A stretch of 64,000 nt of DNA. It comes from a virus. Every line of letters begins with the position of its first letter. Position 1 is the first letter of the stretch. The position numbers and the translations under genes are program-made. Positions 40,974-49,432 of this stretch are shown piece after piece. The stretch is taken from the IMG/VR virus record IMGVR_UViG_3300005842_000001, positions 1-64,000 of that record, one strand, 5' to 3'. The notes beneath the pieces are model-generated. The model did not search any database. It saw only the letters and a program-made list of their open reading frames with translations, and was not told the DNA's origin.

Positions 40974-41678
40974 ATGCAAATTGGCGGCACTATCGATCTG
41001 AACAATCTGGTGCCATACTTGAAGAAAGAGCTTGGCGCTGTCTTCACTCTCGACACGACAGCGATCTGGAAGAAAGTGGCAGTCGCCTTAGAGACGGGGG
41101 CGAAGAACTCTTTTAACTCATCGACGAGTCCAGACGGGGCGCCCTGGACGCCATTGAAGCATAGGCGAATCAGGGGCGGTGATAAGCCTCTATTAGATCG
41201 TGGGCTGTTGCGGGCCAGTCTCACGAGCAATGCACCTTTCCACATTGTGCGCGCTATCGGCAACACGCTCGAATGGGGTACTAACCTCATCAGCGCTGCT
41301 GTACATAACTTCGGTGCTGTGCTTCGTCCGAAAACTGGTAAGTGGTTGTGCATTCCAGCCAGTATTGATGCTTTGCAAGTAGGGAGCCCGACGAGGTTCC
41401 CAGACGCCAAGAATCGTCTCAGATGGGCGATGGGTAAAACCAGCGGCATTGTCTATGAAGACTTAAACAAAACGCCGAAGCGCGTCAAAGGATTCAAACG
41501 CAAGAAGCACAAAGCAGATAAGATGATCGGGAAGAACATTATCATCCACTACTATTTGACAAAGCAAGTAACTATTCCTGCTCGTCGTTTCATCGGCATC
41601 AGCGCCCAGACGAATGAAGAAATAAGGCATATCATTCAAGAGGAAGTATTCAAAGCACTCAAGGTGAAGCTCTTGTAG
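40974..41678 (+). CDS. Phage virion morphogenesis (tail completion) protein
   Basis: PDGAPWTPLKHRRIRGG, LLDRGLLRASLTS, LEWGTNLISAAVHNFGA and IPARRFIGISAQTNEEI match the Mu gpG/P2 gpS-type virion morphogenesis family. It probably completes the head-tail interface. 234 residues, with a basic insert (KRVKGFKRKKHKADK). Confidence 0.8.
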   Translation: MQIGGTIDLNNLVPYLKKELGAVFTLDTTAIWKKVAVALETGAKNSFNSSTSPDGAPWTPLKHRRIRGGDKPLLDRGLLRASLTSNAPFHIVRAIGNTLEWGTNLISAAVHNFGAVLRPKTGKWLCIPASIDALQVGSPTRFPDAKNRLRWAMGKTSGIVYEDLNKTPKRVKGFKRKKHKADKMIGKNIIIHYYLTKQVTIPARRFIGISAQTNEEIRHIIQEEVFKALKVKLL

Positions 41679-41699
41679 AGTTTTCTGGGAGTATGATCG

Positions 41700-42464
41700 A
41701 TGCCAGCAACGCCTACCTTGACTGTGACGAATAACAGCGACGGAACTGCCACGTTTGAAATAGCTGACAGTTCTGGCGGTAGCAGCAATGCAATCTATTG
41801 GTCAAGAATCGAGCTTCCTGAAGCGGGCTGGACGCTGGTAACAACGATTACTGGCGATGGCTTGGCAACTGTTGCAGTGCAAGCAGGTCTCAAGTGGTTC
41901 TACTGTGCATCGACACTGACAGGCAGCGTGGCGGCTTGCCCGCCTGTTCCTGCTGTGATCACAACAAATGTTCTGGCGGTGTACGAACGCTTGTTGCAAG
42001 CAGTCGGCACGACGATTCAAGGCGCTGTGGTTGCCGGTAGCATCGACCTCATCGATTCTGCTGATCGAGTGCAACGCATGGATTATATTGCTGACCCAAC
42101 GAGGTTTGACACTGCTGATCTGAAGTGTGATCTTCCTTGCATCATCTATGGCCCTGGACTCATGGAAAACTTTGTGGTCGGTACGAGCTTGAGCGCTAGC
42201 GATGACTTCGATTATCCGATTCTGGTTTCAATCATTGATCGCAAAGAAGCGCGATACATGGCTAACAATCCGGTCTACCTGCAAGGGCGTGAAGTGGTTC
42301 GACAGTTGTTCAATCAGCGCAGAGTGTCAGGCGTTTTTGAGAGCAAGACGAGCCAAGTTCAGTTTGAAATTGCACTTGATCACTCGAAAGAGGAAGAGAA
42401 CTGGCATCAGTTCGCATCGGCTCTTCGCCTCATTTGCTCTACCAGAGAGTTGCGTTGGTCATAA
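41700..42464 (+). CDS. Probable tail terminator/completion protein
   Basis: The first 85 residues form a fibronectin-like beta module (PTLTVTNNSDGTATFEI). The rest (from about 90) is an alpha/beta domain with DYPILVSIIDRKE. The location just before the tail tube fits a tail terminator. Inferred from order. Confidence 0.6.
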   Translation: MPATPTLTVTNNSDGTATFEIADSSGGSSNAIYWSRIELPEAGWTLVTTITGDGLATVAVQAGLKWFYCASTLTGSVAACPPVPAVITTNVLAVYERLLQAVGTTIQGAVVAGSIDLIDSADRVQRMDYIADPTRFDTADLKCDLPCIIYGPGLMENFVVGTSLSASDDFDYPILVSIIDRKEARYMANNPVYLQGREVVRQLFNQRRVSGVFESKTSQVQFEIALDHSKEEENWHQFASALRLICSTRELRWS

Positions 42465-42506
42465 ACTAGATTTCAAGTCACGATCTGCCAAGCTGGGGGA
42501 TGATCC

Positions 42507-43382
42507 ATGTCAGCTAACATTACCACATATCGTAAAGTAGCATTCGGCACAGCCAACCCCCCGGTGAATGCGCTCGAATGGTTTGGCGATCTGAACTTTG
42601 GTAAGCGTGGCACTGTGATTGTGCTAGAAGGCGTTCGTGGCACAAGAAGCCGAATTGTCGAGCGTACCCGTGATGGTCTCTATACTGTCGGCGGTGTGCT
42701 TCAGCTTCAGCCTTGCTATCTCGATCTTGATACGATTCTTCCGCTGATCGCTGGCGGCACGAAAAGCACGAACAACATTCCATTCACTGAGTTGCTACCC
42801 ACGTTCTATGTCGGCATCGACAAGGGCGCTGCTCATTATCTTTACAGCGGCTGCAAAACTTCTGTAGCTGTGTTCTCTGGCTCGACTGGCAATCCACTAT
42901 CGCTGCAATGGGGTATCGAAGGGCTGACCGAGACGCCCGGCACGATCAGCGGTTTAACTGCATTGACGCCAAGCGTTGTTACGCCGTATATGTTCCATGA
43001 CGCTGTGCTGACCATCGCCAGCACTTCTTATGAGTTCAGGGAATGCCAAGTCTCTATCGATCATCACTTGATCCTTGATCGATTCATGAACAGCCAGAGC
43101 AGGACTGAGCTACCTGAAACTGATCGCACAGTGACAGTTGCTTTGTCGCTGCCTTACAATTCGACGACTCTTGCTCTGTATGACACCGGCGTGTCTAGCG
43201 CTGCTGTGGTGCTCACCTGGACGAATGGATCGCTATTCTTCAAGATCACTCTCCCTGCTGTTCAATTCCCTGCTCAACCGCCTCAGATGCCAGCACGAGG
43301 CGAAGCAATGCTTCCTCTCGTTGGCGTGGCCCGCAAGACTGGCTCAACTCTGGAAATCACCTTCGATAACAAGAGCAGCTAA
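42507..43382 (+). CDS. Tail tube protein
   Basis: 291 residues, beta-rich, with YRKVAFGTANPPVNALEWFGD, RSRIVERTRDGLYTVGG and SLQWGIEGLTETPG, typical of long-tailed phage tube proteins. Followed by chaperone frames and tape measure, the standard order. No sheath gene is present before it. Confidence 0.75.
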   Translation: MSANITTYRKVAFGTANPPVNALEWFGDLNFGKRGTVIVLEGVRGTRSRIVERTRDGLYTVGGVLQLQPCYLDLDTILPLIAGGTKSTNNIPFTELLPTFYVGIDKGAAHYLYSGCKTSVAVFSGSTGNPLSLQWGIEGLTETPGTISGLTALTPSVVTPYMFHDAVLTIASTSYEFRECQVSIDHHLILDRFMNSQSRTELPETDRTVTVALSLPYNSTTLALYDTGVSSAAVVLTWTNGSLFFKITLPAVQFPAQPPQMPARGEAMLPLVGVARKTGSTLEITFDNKSS

Positions 43383-43519
43383 TGACATACCTGATGTACA
43401 TCATGGCAATCGCAATGCTCTTGCTTTTCACCATCAAGCCTAGACCCAAGTTAAGTTTCATTGAATTGGCAATGCTGACAGTGGGATATGCCTTGCTTTC
43501 TTTCATGGTATGGCAATGA
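43382..43519 (+). CDS. Two-segment membrane mini-protein, 45 aa
   Basis: MTYLMYIMAIAMLLLFTI and IELAMLTVGYALLSFMVW are hydrophobic. TAATG overlap with the tube gene. An unusual membrane peptide in the middle of the tail genes. Confidence 0.5.
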   Translation: MTYLMYIMAIAMLLLFTIKPRPKLSFIELAMLTVGYALLSFMVWQ

Positions 43520-43896
43520 AACCTCCCTTGTTGATGCGGGCAAAAGCGGGAATGTCGAGATTCATTCCCGCCCAGAGTCCCGCTGAAAGGCATCGTCAAC
43601 GTCTCTCTTGGGCGCTCAAGTGTCAAGAAGAGATGCAATCATTCTGTAATCGATACGGCATCACCTTCACGCTCATTGATCATGAGCGTTTTGTATTTGT
43701 CAAGCGATCACGCCGCATCGACTGGTGGCCTCAAATAGCTCACCTGATGCTTGACGAAAAGTGGACGGATGTTGTTCAGGTGCATGATTGGGATCAGTGC
43801 AAATATATACTCAATCAGTACCTCGTGAAAAAAGTGAAGGGGAATAATCGTAAGTGGTTCATCACAAAGAGAGCCAATATAAAGTCAGACAGCTAG
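43510..43896 (+). CDS. Hypothetical DWWP-motif protein, 128 aa
   Basis: Contains RIDWWPQIAHLMLDEKW and VHDWDQCKYIL, paralogous to the protein at 4538-4900. Basic N-terminus (SRFIPAQSPAERHRQRL). ATG 43510 or 43516. Function unknown; a TATATA element is in frame at 43803. Confidence 0.6.
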   Translation: MAMKPPLLMRAKAGMSRFIPAQSPAERHRQRLSWALKCQEEMQSFCNRYGITFTLIDHERFVFVKRSRRIDWWPQIAHLMLDEKWTDVVQVHDWDQCKYILNQYLVKKVKGNNRKWFITKRANIKSDS

Positions 43897-43934
43897 GCGA
43901 TCACCACACTTTCCATAAGCAAAGGACAACGATC

Positions 43935-44168
43935 ATGGACAACACTCTTGCCACTGCTGAACACGTTGAAATCAATGCAGCAACGCTGATGAGACGTGGA
44001 ACAGAATTAGGCATCTCATCGTCTTCGATGGAGTTGTGCCACAAGACGGAAGGAATCGACGCCCTTTCCAAGATGATCGAACAAAAGGCGTCACAGAAAA
44101 AGGATGAAGAACATGAGCGCAGAACAGACAGCACAGCAGAGCCAATCACAGAAGACAGCACCTCTTGA
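43935..44168 (+). CDS. Small hypothetical protein, 77 aa
   Basis: ATG 43935 follows AAAGGACAACGATC. Thr/Ser/Glu-rich C-terminus. Overlaps the next frame by 56 bases. Possibly tail-related by position. Confidence 0.5.
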   Translation: MDNTLATAEHVEINAATLMRRGTELGISSSSMELCHKTEGIDALSKMIEQKASQKKDEEHERRTDSTAEPITEDSTS

Positions 44169-44502
44169 TGAGATGCCTGAGTTCATTGATGATGGGTGGA
44201 ATGCAGATGCTACTATTGATCCAGTTCCCAACCTTCATCGTGGAATGAAGTTCAAGTATCGCCCTCTCGGCTTTTTCAAACGTCGTCAAGAGTCTCGTGA
44301 CTACGAAAAAATCACCGATGAAGACGCCAGAGACATGAAACGCGCTGAGCAGATGAAGACTCGACTCATTAGCTGGTCTTACAATGCTCCGATCACGATT
44401 GAAAACATTCTCAACTTGCCGCCTGTCGTGTTCGTGAGATTGGAAGCGATCATGAACGGTATGCAGCCCGGCGATAGCGTGGTGATCGAAAGAAAAAACT
44501 GA
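44113..44502 (+). CDS. Tail assembly chaperone, short (G-like) frame
   Basis: 129 residues, between tube and tape measure, the fixed place of the chaperone pair. ATG 44113 follows AAGGATGAAGAAC. The last codons AGA-AAA-AAC-TGA contain the slippery heptamer A AAA AAC in the right phase. A -1 shift extends it into the next frame. Confidence 0.7.
   Translation: MSAEQTAQQSQSQKTAPLDEMPEFIDDGWNADATIDPVPNLHRGMKFKYRPLGFFKRRQESRDYEKITDEDARDMKRAEQMKTRLISWSYNAPITIENILNLPPVVFVRLEAIMNGMQPGDSVVIERKN
44493..44499 (+). promoter_or_regulatory. Programmed -1 frameshift site A AAA AAC
   Basis: AAAAAAC spans the last sense codons of the short chaperone frame, directly before its TGA (44500-44502). The -1 frame is open from here to 44906. 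Confidence 0.75.
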
Positions 44503-44906
44503 GAAGAGCCTTGTATGTATCTCTCGTACACTCGTACCTGCCGACATGCGAGGAATGCAAGGCTTATATCTACAACATCAAAACAGGGGAGCCTTTAGTT
44601 CGTGGTGGTCAAAAGTGCAAGCGATCATTCGGAGTAAAGACCCCCTGCCATGAATGCCCGAAGTTAAGCAGGTCAGATCAGTTGACAGATCCACGCCCAG
44701 AGAGGGCAGTAGAGCCAACTGATCGAGTGAAGCAGAGCTATTACTACTATCGCCATTGCGAAGTTGACAAGCATAACATGATGCCTGTCGATAGTCTTGT
44801 CCTCGAAACGAACGCAATCTGTAGAATGGCGGAGGAAGATGCTCGTGCTGCCCAGGCACCGCCGATCATCTTGGCGGCTTCAATGTCTAACTCAGGCGGC
44901 GAATAA
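44499..44906 (+). CDS. Tail assembly chaperone extension (T-like), made by -1 frameshift
   Basis: 135 codons in the -1 frame, joined to the short chaperone as ...ERKN-LRRALYVS to give about 264 residues. It has no ATG near its start; only a TTG at 44511 could start it alone. CEECKAYIYN, KCKRSFGVKTPCHEC and a later Cys suggest a zinc site. The TAA overlaps the ATG of the tape measure. Confidence 0.65.
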   Translation: MRRALYVSLVHSYLPTCEECKAYIYNIKTGEPLVRGGQKCKRSFGVKTPCHECPKLSRSDQLTDPRPERAVEPTDRVKQSYYYYRHCEVDKHNMMPVDSLVLETNAICRMAEEDARAAQAPPIILAASMSNSGGE

Positions 44907-46867
44907 TGTTTCCATCAGGCGGGCAGGAAGTCACTGTCAAGGTCAACCTGAAACTTGATCAGGACTCCTTGTCTGCGCTGAACCCTATTGGTAGTGCTGC
45001 AAAGAATCAGCAGCAAACAATCCGACAAGCAACTGGCGGCAACTCAATGACCGCCGCCATGTCTGCTTATTCAGCAGTGAGCTACCCCAAGCATGGTAGC
45101 TTCAATATGCCTGCGCTGTCGAGCCAAGGCGACTACGAAAATACTCCCTATAGTCTCTCGCCTCATATCGTTGCTCAGAAGAAACAGAGAGCGTGGGACA
45201 ACTACGCCATGAACATTGCTGGCGGGACTGGCAATGCAGCAAGTCTGGGCTGGGGTGGGCTGTCAGAAGAAAGCGCGTTGAACCCTTCAAAGAATCGTGG
45301 TGGTGCAACGATAGCAGAAATCAATGGAACAAAAGAGCATCTGAAAAGTTTTGGTAAAGATGTAACGAAAGCAGCCGCCAGCCTCACTTACTTAACGTCT
45401 CAATCGCATGGCTTCGCCGCTGCCATGCAAAGAGCAATCAGCGTGTTGGCGACAGTTCAAACGATTTCCAGCAGTGCCAGCGCTCTTGGATCGCTTGGCA
45501 GTGCTTTGTCGAGTGGTGGGGTAAGGGGCTTGATCGGTGCTGCTGGCGGCGCTGGTAGCATGCTCACTGCTGGTGCTACGCTTGGCGTTGGGCTTGCTGG
45601 CTATGGTCTCTATCACGGTACTGAAAGCGGCGACAGCTATTTTGGTAGTCTGCGGCGAACCTATGCAGACATTTTTGGTGGCGGTCGTGTCAATAGTCGG
45701 GGGATGTGGATCAGCCAAGATCGACAGCAAGGGAACACGAACTATCGTTTCTCTGAGAGCATGCGTAGGACTGCCATGCAAGCTCCTGGCCAGTCGATTC
45801 AAGCCGAAGCGATGGAAGGCCGGTTCTACAACCAACAGAGCTTTGATCGATCACAGAATCCCTACGGCGGTTTTATCGGCTACTCATCGAACCCATTCAG
45901 CAGAGCGTATCAGGGCAACCTTGCTGGCATTTCAGGCATCATCGGGCAGGGCATGTCTGGCGCTGCTCTCAATCCGTTGCAAGCAGAGTTCCAGCAGTTG
46001 GGTCTACAGCAGCAAGTAGAACAGCAGAGCTACGCTTTTGGCAACAAGGCTGCTGGACTCAATAGAGACTTGAAGTCCAACAGCAGACTGAAAGCGCAAG
46101 TCAACGCTGAAATAGATCAGACGAAAGAAGCCTATGCCGCATTCAGCAATGCACGTCAGGGCGGCGACAAAAACCGTGTCACTGATCAGATGGTTGAACA
46201 GGCAGGGAGGTATGTGGCTGCTCTCGAAAAGATGAAGCAACTAGAGGAAGATCGTGTAGGCATTGAGTCGAAAATTGCTGAACTGAATCGAAGCCAGATA
46301 CAAGACGCTATCGAGTTGGTGAAGATCAGGCGTGATCAAGTCAATGCTCAACTTGCTGGCGAGAAAGGTCAGTATCAGAGTGGCGTAGAAAACTATGGCA
46401 TGATGGACGTGGGCCAGCGTTCGCTATTGGCGATGGTGGGCAGAAAGTACAAGCAAGGCGGCTTTGACAGCTTGACGCCTGAAGAGTCTCGTATGCTACT
46501 TCAGACGCCGCTTGCTGAAGACGTGAAGAAAGATTCACGAGAGAAGTTCGGCAAAGAATATGAGGACATTTTCTACAAAGGATCAGCACAGGAAAAAAGA
46601 ATCAATGCTCTACAAGGCGAGCAAGGCCAGTTGGGTCAGATACAAGTTCAGCTTCAAACAAAACTCGACGCCCGCATTGAAGCGGACGCCGATGAATTGT
46701 CAGGTAAAATTGTCGAGCGACTAGCGCCATGGATCAGAAAGATTGAATGGGCCATCACTGCTGTCGAAGGTCTGAAGCAACAGCGTCAAGATGACGCCAA
46801 CCGCAAGATCGGTCAAGATGCTCAGAACAACAACAACGCTAGAGCCGCTGGGGGTGGAGGCTGGTAG
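44906..46867 (+). CDS. Tape measure protein
   Basis: 653 residues, Ala/Gly/Gln-rich with long helices, a hydrophobic segment (about 170-235: ISVLATVQTISSS, GLIGAAGGAGSMLTAGATLGVGLAGYGLY) and coiled coils near the end (about 380-480). At about 0.15 nm per residue this implies a tail of roughly 100 nm. Directly follows the chaperone frames. Confidence 0.78.
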   Translation: MFPSGGQEVTVKVNLKLDQDSLSALNPIGSAAKNQQQTIRQATGGNSMTAAMSAYSAVSYPKHGSFNMPALSSQGDYENTPYSLSPHIVAQKKQRAWDNYAMNIAGGTGNAASLGWGGLSEESALNPSKNRGGATIAEINGTKEHLKSFGKDVTKAAASLTYLTSQSHGFAAAMQRAISVLATVQTISSSASALGSLGSALSSGGVRGLIGAAGGAGSMLTAGATLGVGLAGYGLYHGTESGDSYFGSLRRTYADIFGGGRVNSRGMWISQDRQQGNTNYRFSESMRRTAMQAPGQSIQAEAMEGRFYNQQSFDRSQNPYGGFIGYSSNPFSRAYQGNLAGISGIIGQGMSGAALNPLQAEFQQLGLQQQVEQQSYAFGNKAAGLNRDLKSNSRLKAQVNAEIDQTKEAYAAFSNARQGGDKNRVTDQMVEQAGRYVAALEKMKQLEEDRVGIESKIAELNRSQIQDAIELVKIRRDQVNAQLAGEKGQYQSGVENYGMMDVGQRSLLAMVGRKYKQGGFDSLTPEESRMLLQTPLAEDVKKDSREKFGKEYEDIFYKGSAQEKRINALQGEQGQLGQIQVQLQTKLDARIEADADELSGKIVERLAPWIRKIEWAITAVEGLKQQRQDDANRKIGQDAQNNNNARAAGGGGW

Positions 46868-47273
46868 AGCCACTGAAGCAAGCGTAGCCGATGCTGTAAA
46901 GAGTGTCGGCATATTTCATCGCTGCCTCATTCAGCTTGCGCCCACTCTGGCTTGGCGGCTTCGATTCTTTGTTGCAGAGTGCATCCTCATATCCTTGGCG
47001 AAGGAAAGAGAAGTAGCTGACGCCTGAAGTGAGCTTGAGCCAGAACTCATCAGCGATCCACTCGTGGTTGTCGCTGAGCTTCAGCGTCTTGCACCACAAG
47101 AGCATCAACAGACCTTGGACGGTAACTTCGCCCTTGTCAGTGGGGGCAGTCATTGGAGAAGCCATCATAGACCATGATCGACCGTTGCCGGTTCCAATTG
47201 CAACATCTGCATAGAGCAGTTCACAATTAGGGTAACGATCAGGAGTTTGGGTAAAGAAAATGCGATTGATCAT
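46839..47273 (-). CDS. Minus-strand accessory gene, 144 aa
   Basis: MINRIFFTQTPDRYPNCELL start at 47273 with AAAGGA eight bases upstream and a promoter-like element (47340-47367) further up, all on the minus strand. The frame extends to 47336, but this start is better. It is convergent with the tape measure and overlaps it by 29 bases. Contains WSMMASPMTAPTDKGEV and SDNHEWIADEFWLKL; no family recognised. A lone minus-strand gene with its own promoter among tail genes looks like a moron. Confidence 0.6.
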   Translation of the reverse strand: MINRIFFTQTPDRYPNCELLYADVAIGTGNGRSWSMMASPMTAPTDKGEVTVQGLLMLLWCKTLKLSDNHEWIADEFWLKLTSGVSYFSFLRQGYEDALCNKESKPPSQSGRKLNEAAMKYADTLYSIGYACFSGSTSLHPQRL

Positions 47274-47339
47274 GTTGATGTTCCTTTGTTTGAGAAGCCC
47301 CCTTGTGTAAGACACTGGCGAGTCATATTGGCTCACCTA

Positions 47340-47367
47340 TCTATAAATATATATGCGCTGATGCCAA
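47340..47367 (-). promoter_or_regulatory. Promoter-like element for the minus-strand gene
   Basis: On the minus strand TTGGCA (47367-47362), 16-base spacer containing TATATATA, then TATAGA (47345-47340). Confidence 0.5.
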
Positions 47368-47420
47368 TAGTAAAATAAAGCTACGTGGAAACTTGGGTGA
47401 ATCTTTGTAAAATTGCGGTC

Positions 47421-48155
47421 ATGCAACTGTTCCTGTCAAACGGGTACGCGCACCAACCCAATGAAGTCAAGGTGCTGTCGATGCAACGCCGGGAAGAAAA
47501 AAACCCCGGCGATCAGCGGACAGCTACTATTGAAACAATGGAGTTGGAAGGCTACCTATTTGCAGTTGATCAGCCTTCTTTGACACTTGGACTGTTGCGA
47601 CTGAAAGCAGCGTACAGCCTCAATGGGTTCGAGGCAGTCTTCCTCGACAATTCAGGGAACAATTCAGCTTATCATCTTGGCGGGCCGACGAGTCGGGGAG
47701 GTTGTGACGTGATCGCCGGGCCTACTCTCATTGCTCAGTATGGCTCTGACTACACGAACTACCACACCTATCGAATCACTCTTGAGGCTGCATACGATTC
47801 TATCTTTGCCGACATTTGGGACTTTCATGAAACGCTGTCATGGACTGGCGACGGGAGCCCTGAAGTTATCTGGATGCCGAATCTCAACATGAAGCCACAG
47901 AAGCAAATAACGTGGGACTCTACCACGTTTCAATGCGTTCAAAAAGGTGTTGTGGTCGGCATGTTTCGTTATGTCAATCCTCCCCCGCCGATCTTTCCTC
48001 AGTACCTCAAGGGTCGAATGACTCAGCAAGAAGAGGATGCTCCAAGGCGCTATGGGCCTCTAGGTCGTCCGTATTATCGTGAGTTCGCTCTCAGGTATTC
48101 TTACACTTTTGAATCAGATGTACCGTTGCTAGGTCATCCTAACAGGTGGGTCTAA
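47421..48155 (+). CDS. Distal tail protein, 244 aa
   Basis: Start ATG 47421 (MQLFLSNGYAHQPNEVKVL) is preferred over GTG 47385. Beta-rich, with Trp/Pro-rich C-terminal part. Position after the tape measure fits a distal tail protein. Divergent from the minus-strand gene. Confidence 0.6.
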   Translation: MQLFLSNGYAHQPNEVKVLSMQRREEKNPGDQRTATIETMELEGYLFAVDQPSLTLGLLRLKAAYSLNGFEAVFLDNSGNNSAYHLGGPTSRGGCDVIAGPTLIAQYGSDYTNYHTYRITLEAAYDSIFADIWDFHETLSWTGDGSPEVIWMPNLNMKPQKQITWDSTTFQCVQKGVVVGMFRYVNPPPPIFPQYLKGRMTQQEEDAPRRYGPLGRPYYREFALRYSYTFESDVPLLGHPNRWV

Positions 48156-48156
48156 T

Positions 48157-49428
48157 ATGCCTTCGACGATTCTTTTTCGTGCTGATGCCACCAAAGTTGC
48201 TGGCCAATCATCGATCACGATCACTGGCTATGACGTGGCAACTACCTACAGCTTGACGATTGGTAACAAGGTTGTCAGTACGCTCGGCGTGGGCGGCACA
48301 GCGGCAACGACTGCGGCGGCGCTGCAAGCGTTGGCAGCGGCATCACAAGACCCAGAGTTCCTTGAACTTAATTTCACTGTTATCAGTGCAACGATCTTTT
48401 GGACTGCCAAAGTTGCTGGTGTGGCGTTCAATGTAACTGGAGCGCCGACGGGTGGCGCTGGAACCATGTCAGGCGTTTCTATCGTTATTGCGAGCAGTGG
48501 CCCTGGCGATCTTAGCGTGTTGGCTAATTACAGCGGCGGTGCATTGCCAGCCGCTGGCGATACTTTGATTTTTGAAAATCTGAGAACTGCCTCAACAGAC
48601 ATTCGATATGGTCTTTCAGCGCTATCAGGCATTGCGCTGGCTAAGATCATCTTCAGAAATTGCAGCATCGATTTTGGTTTGCCACAACTCAATCAACTTG
48701 GCTATTTTGAATATCGCCCTCAGTACCTCACTTTGAATGCTGCCATCATTGAGTTCGATTGTCCTGAGTGTCAGCTTGGACGACTTGATACAGGAGCAAA
48801 TCAAGTTGCGATCACAGTAAAAGCAACAGGCACCAGCAAGGTCAATGGGCTAAAAACTCTGCTCTGGAAAGGCACGCATGCTTCTAATGTCTGTTATTTC
48901 GATAGGGGTCAGATTGGTGTAGCTGTGCTGGCTGGCGAGACTGCTGTGATCGCTACGATGAATTGCGGATATGTTGTCTCGGCTACATCTGATTCAGTTG
49001 TCCAGATCGGATCGAATGCAAGCACCGTAACTCTTGGAACAGTTAATCGAACTGGTGGAACGCTCGACCTCTATTGCGGTACAAGCGGCACGATCACCAG
49101 CAAAGAGAGCGCTGGCTTGATCAGACTGTTCACGAGCAGCACGACAGCATTCCTCTTGAGCTATGCTGGTAGCATTCAGCATTTCGGAAGCGGCACGATC
49201 ACCAACATGACTCTCGGCAATAATGTTTCTTTTGACAGCACTCAGAATGAATATGGCTTCCAGATTACTAACGTGGTGCAAGGGTATAAAGGCTGTTCGT
49301 TCATTGATCCATTCAAGCGGGCTGTTGCTCCTGCGGCGGCTGTTTGGCTTGGCATCAAGGGCAATGGTTGTAAGAATAAGGACATGACCGTAGACCGGGG
49401 CGAAGATTGCATCATCCAGGCTGCTTAA
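48157..49428 (+). CDS. Beta-rich tail protein, 423 aa
   Basis: Ser/Thr/Gly/Ala-rich; the first 110 residues resemble phage beta modules (SITITGYDVATTYSLTIGN). The rest has short repeats with single Cys residues and beta-helix character. Likely a tail fibre or tip component by place and composition. Confidence 0.6.
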   Translation: MPSTILFRADATKVAGQSSITITGYDVATTYSLTIGNKVVSTLGVGGTAATTAAALQALAAASQDPEFLELNFTVISATIFWTAKVAGVAFNVTGAPTGGAGTMSGVSIVIASSGPGDLSVLANYSGGALPAAGDTLIFENLRTASTDIRYGLSALSGIALAKIIFRNCSIDFGLPQLNQLGYFEYRPQYLTLNAAIIEFDCPECQLGRLDTGANQVAITVKATGTSKVNGLKTLLWKGTHASNVCYFDRGQIGVAVLAGETAVIATMNCGYVVSATSDSVVQIGSNASTVTLGTVNRTGGTLDLYCGTSGTITSKESAGLIRLFTSSTTAFLLSYAGSIQHFGSGTITNMTLGNNVSFDSTQNEYGFQITNVVQGYKGCSFIDPFKRAVAPAAAVWLGIKGNGCKNKDMTVDRGEDCIIQAA

Positions 49429-49432
49429 TTCT

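Noticed and set aside
45392-45835. Minus-strand ORF of 147 codons opposite the tape measure, also in codon register
   Set aside because: No domain resemblance and no SD or promoter. It shows that open antisense frames in this register arise by chance here, so the intein case rests on its nuclease and HTH motifs and not on ORF length.
45537-46019. Second + strand frame of 160 codons inside the tape measure
   Set aside because: Out of frame with a well supported tape measure, with no SD or motif.
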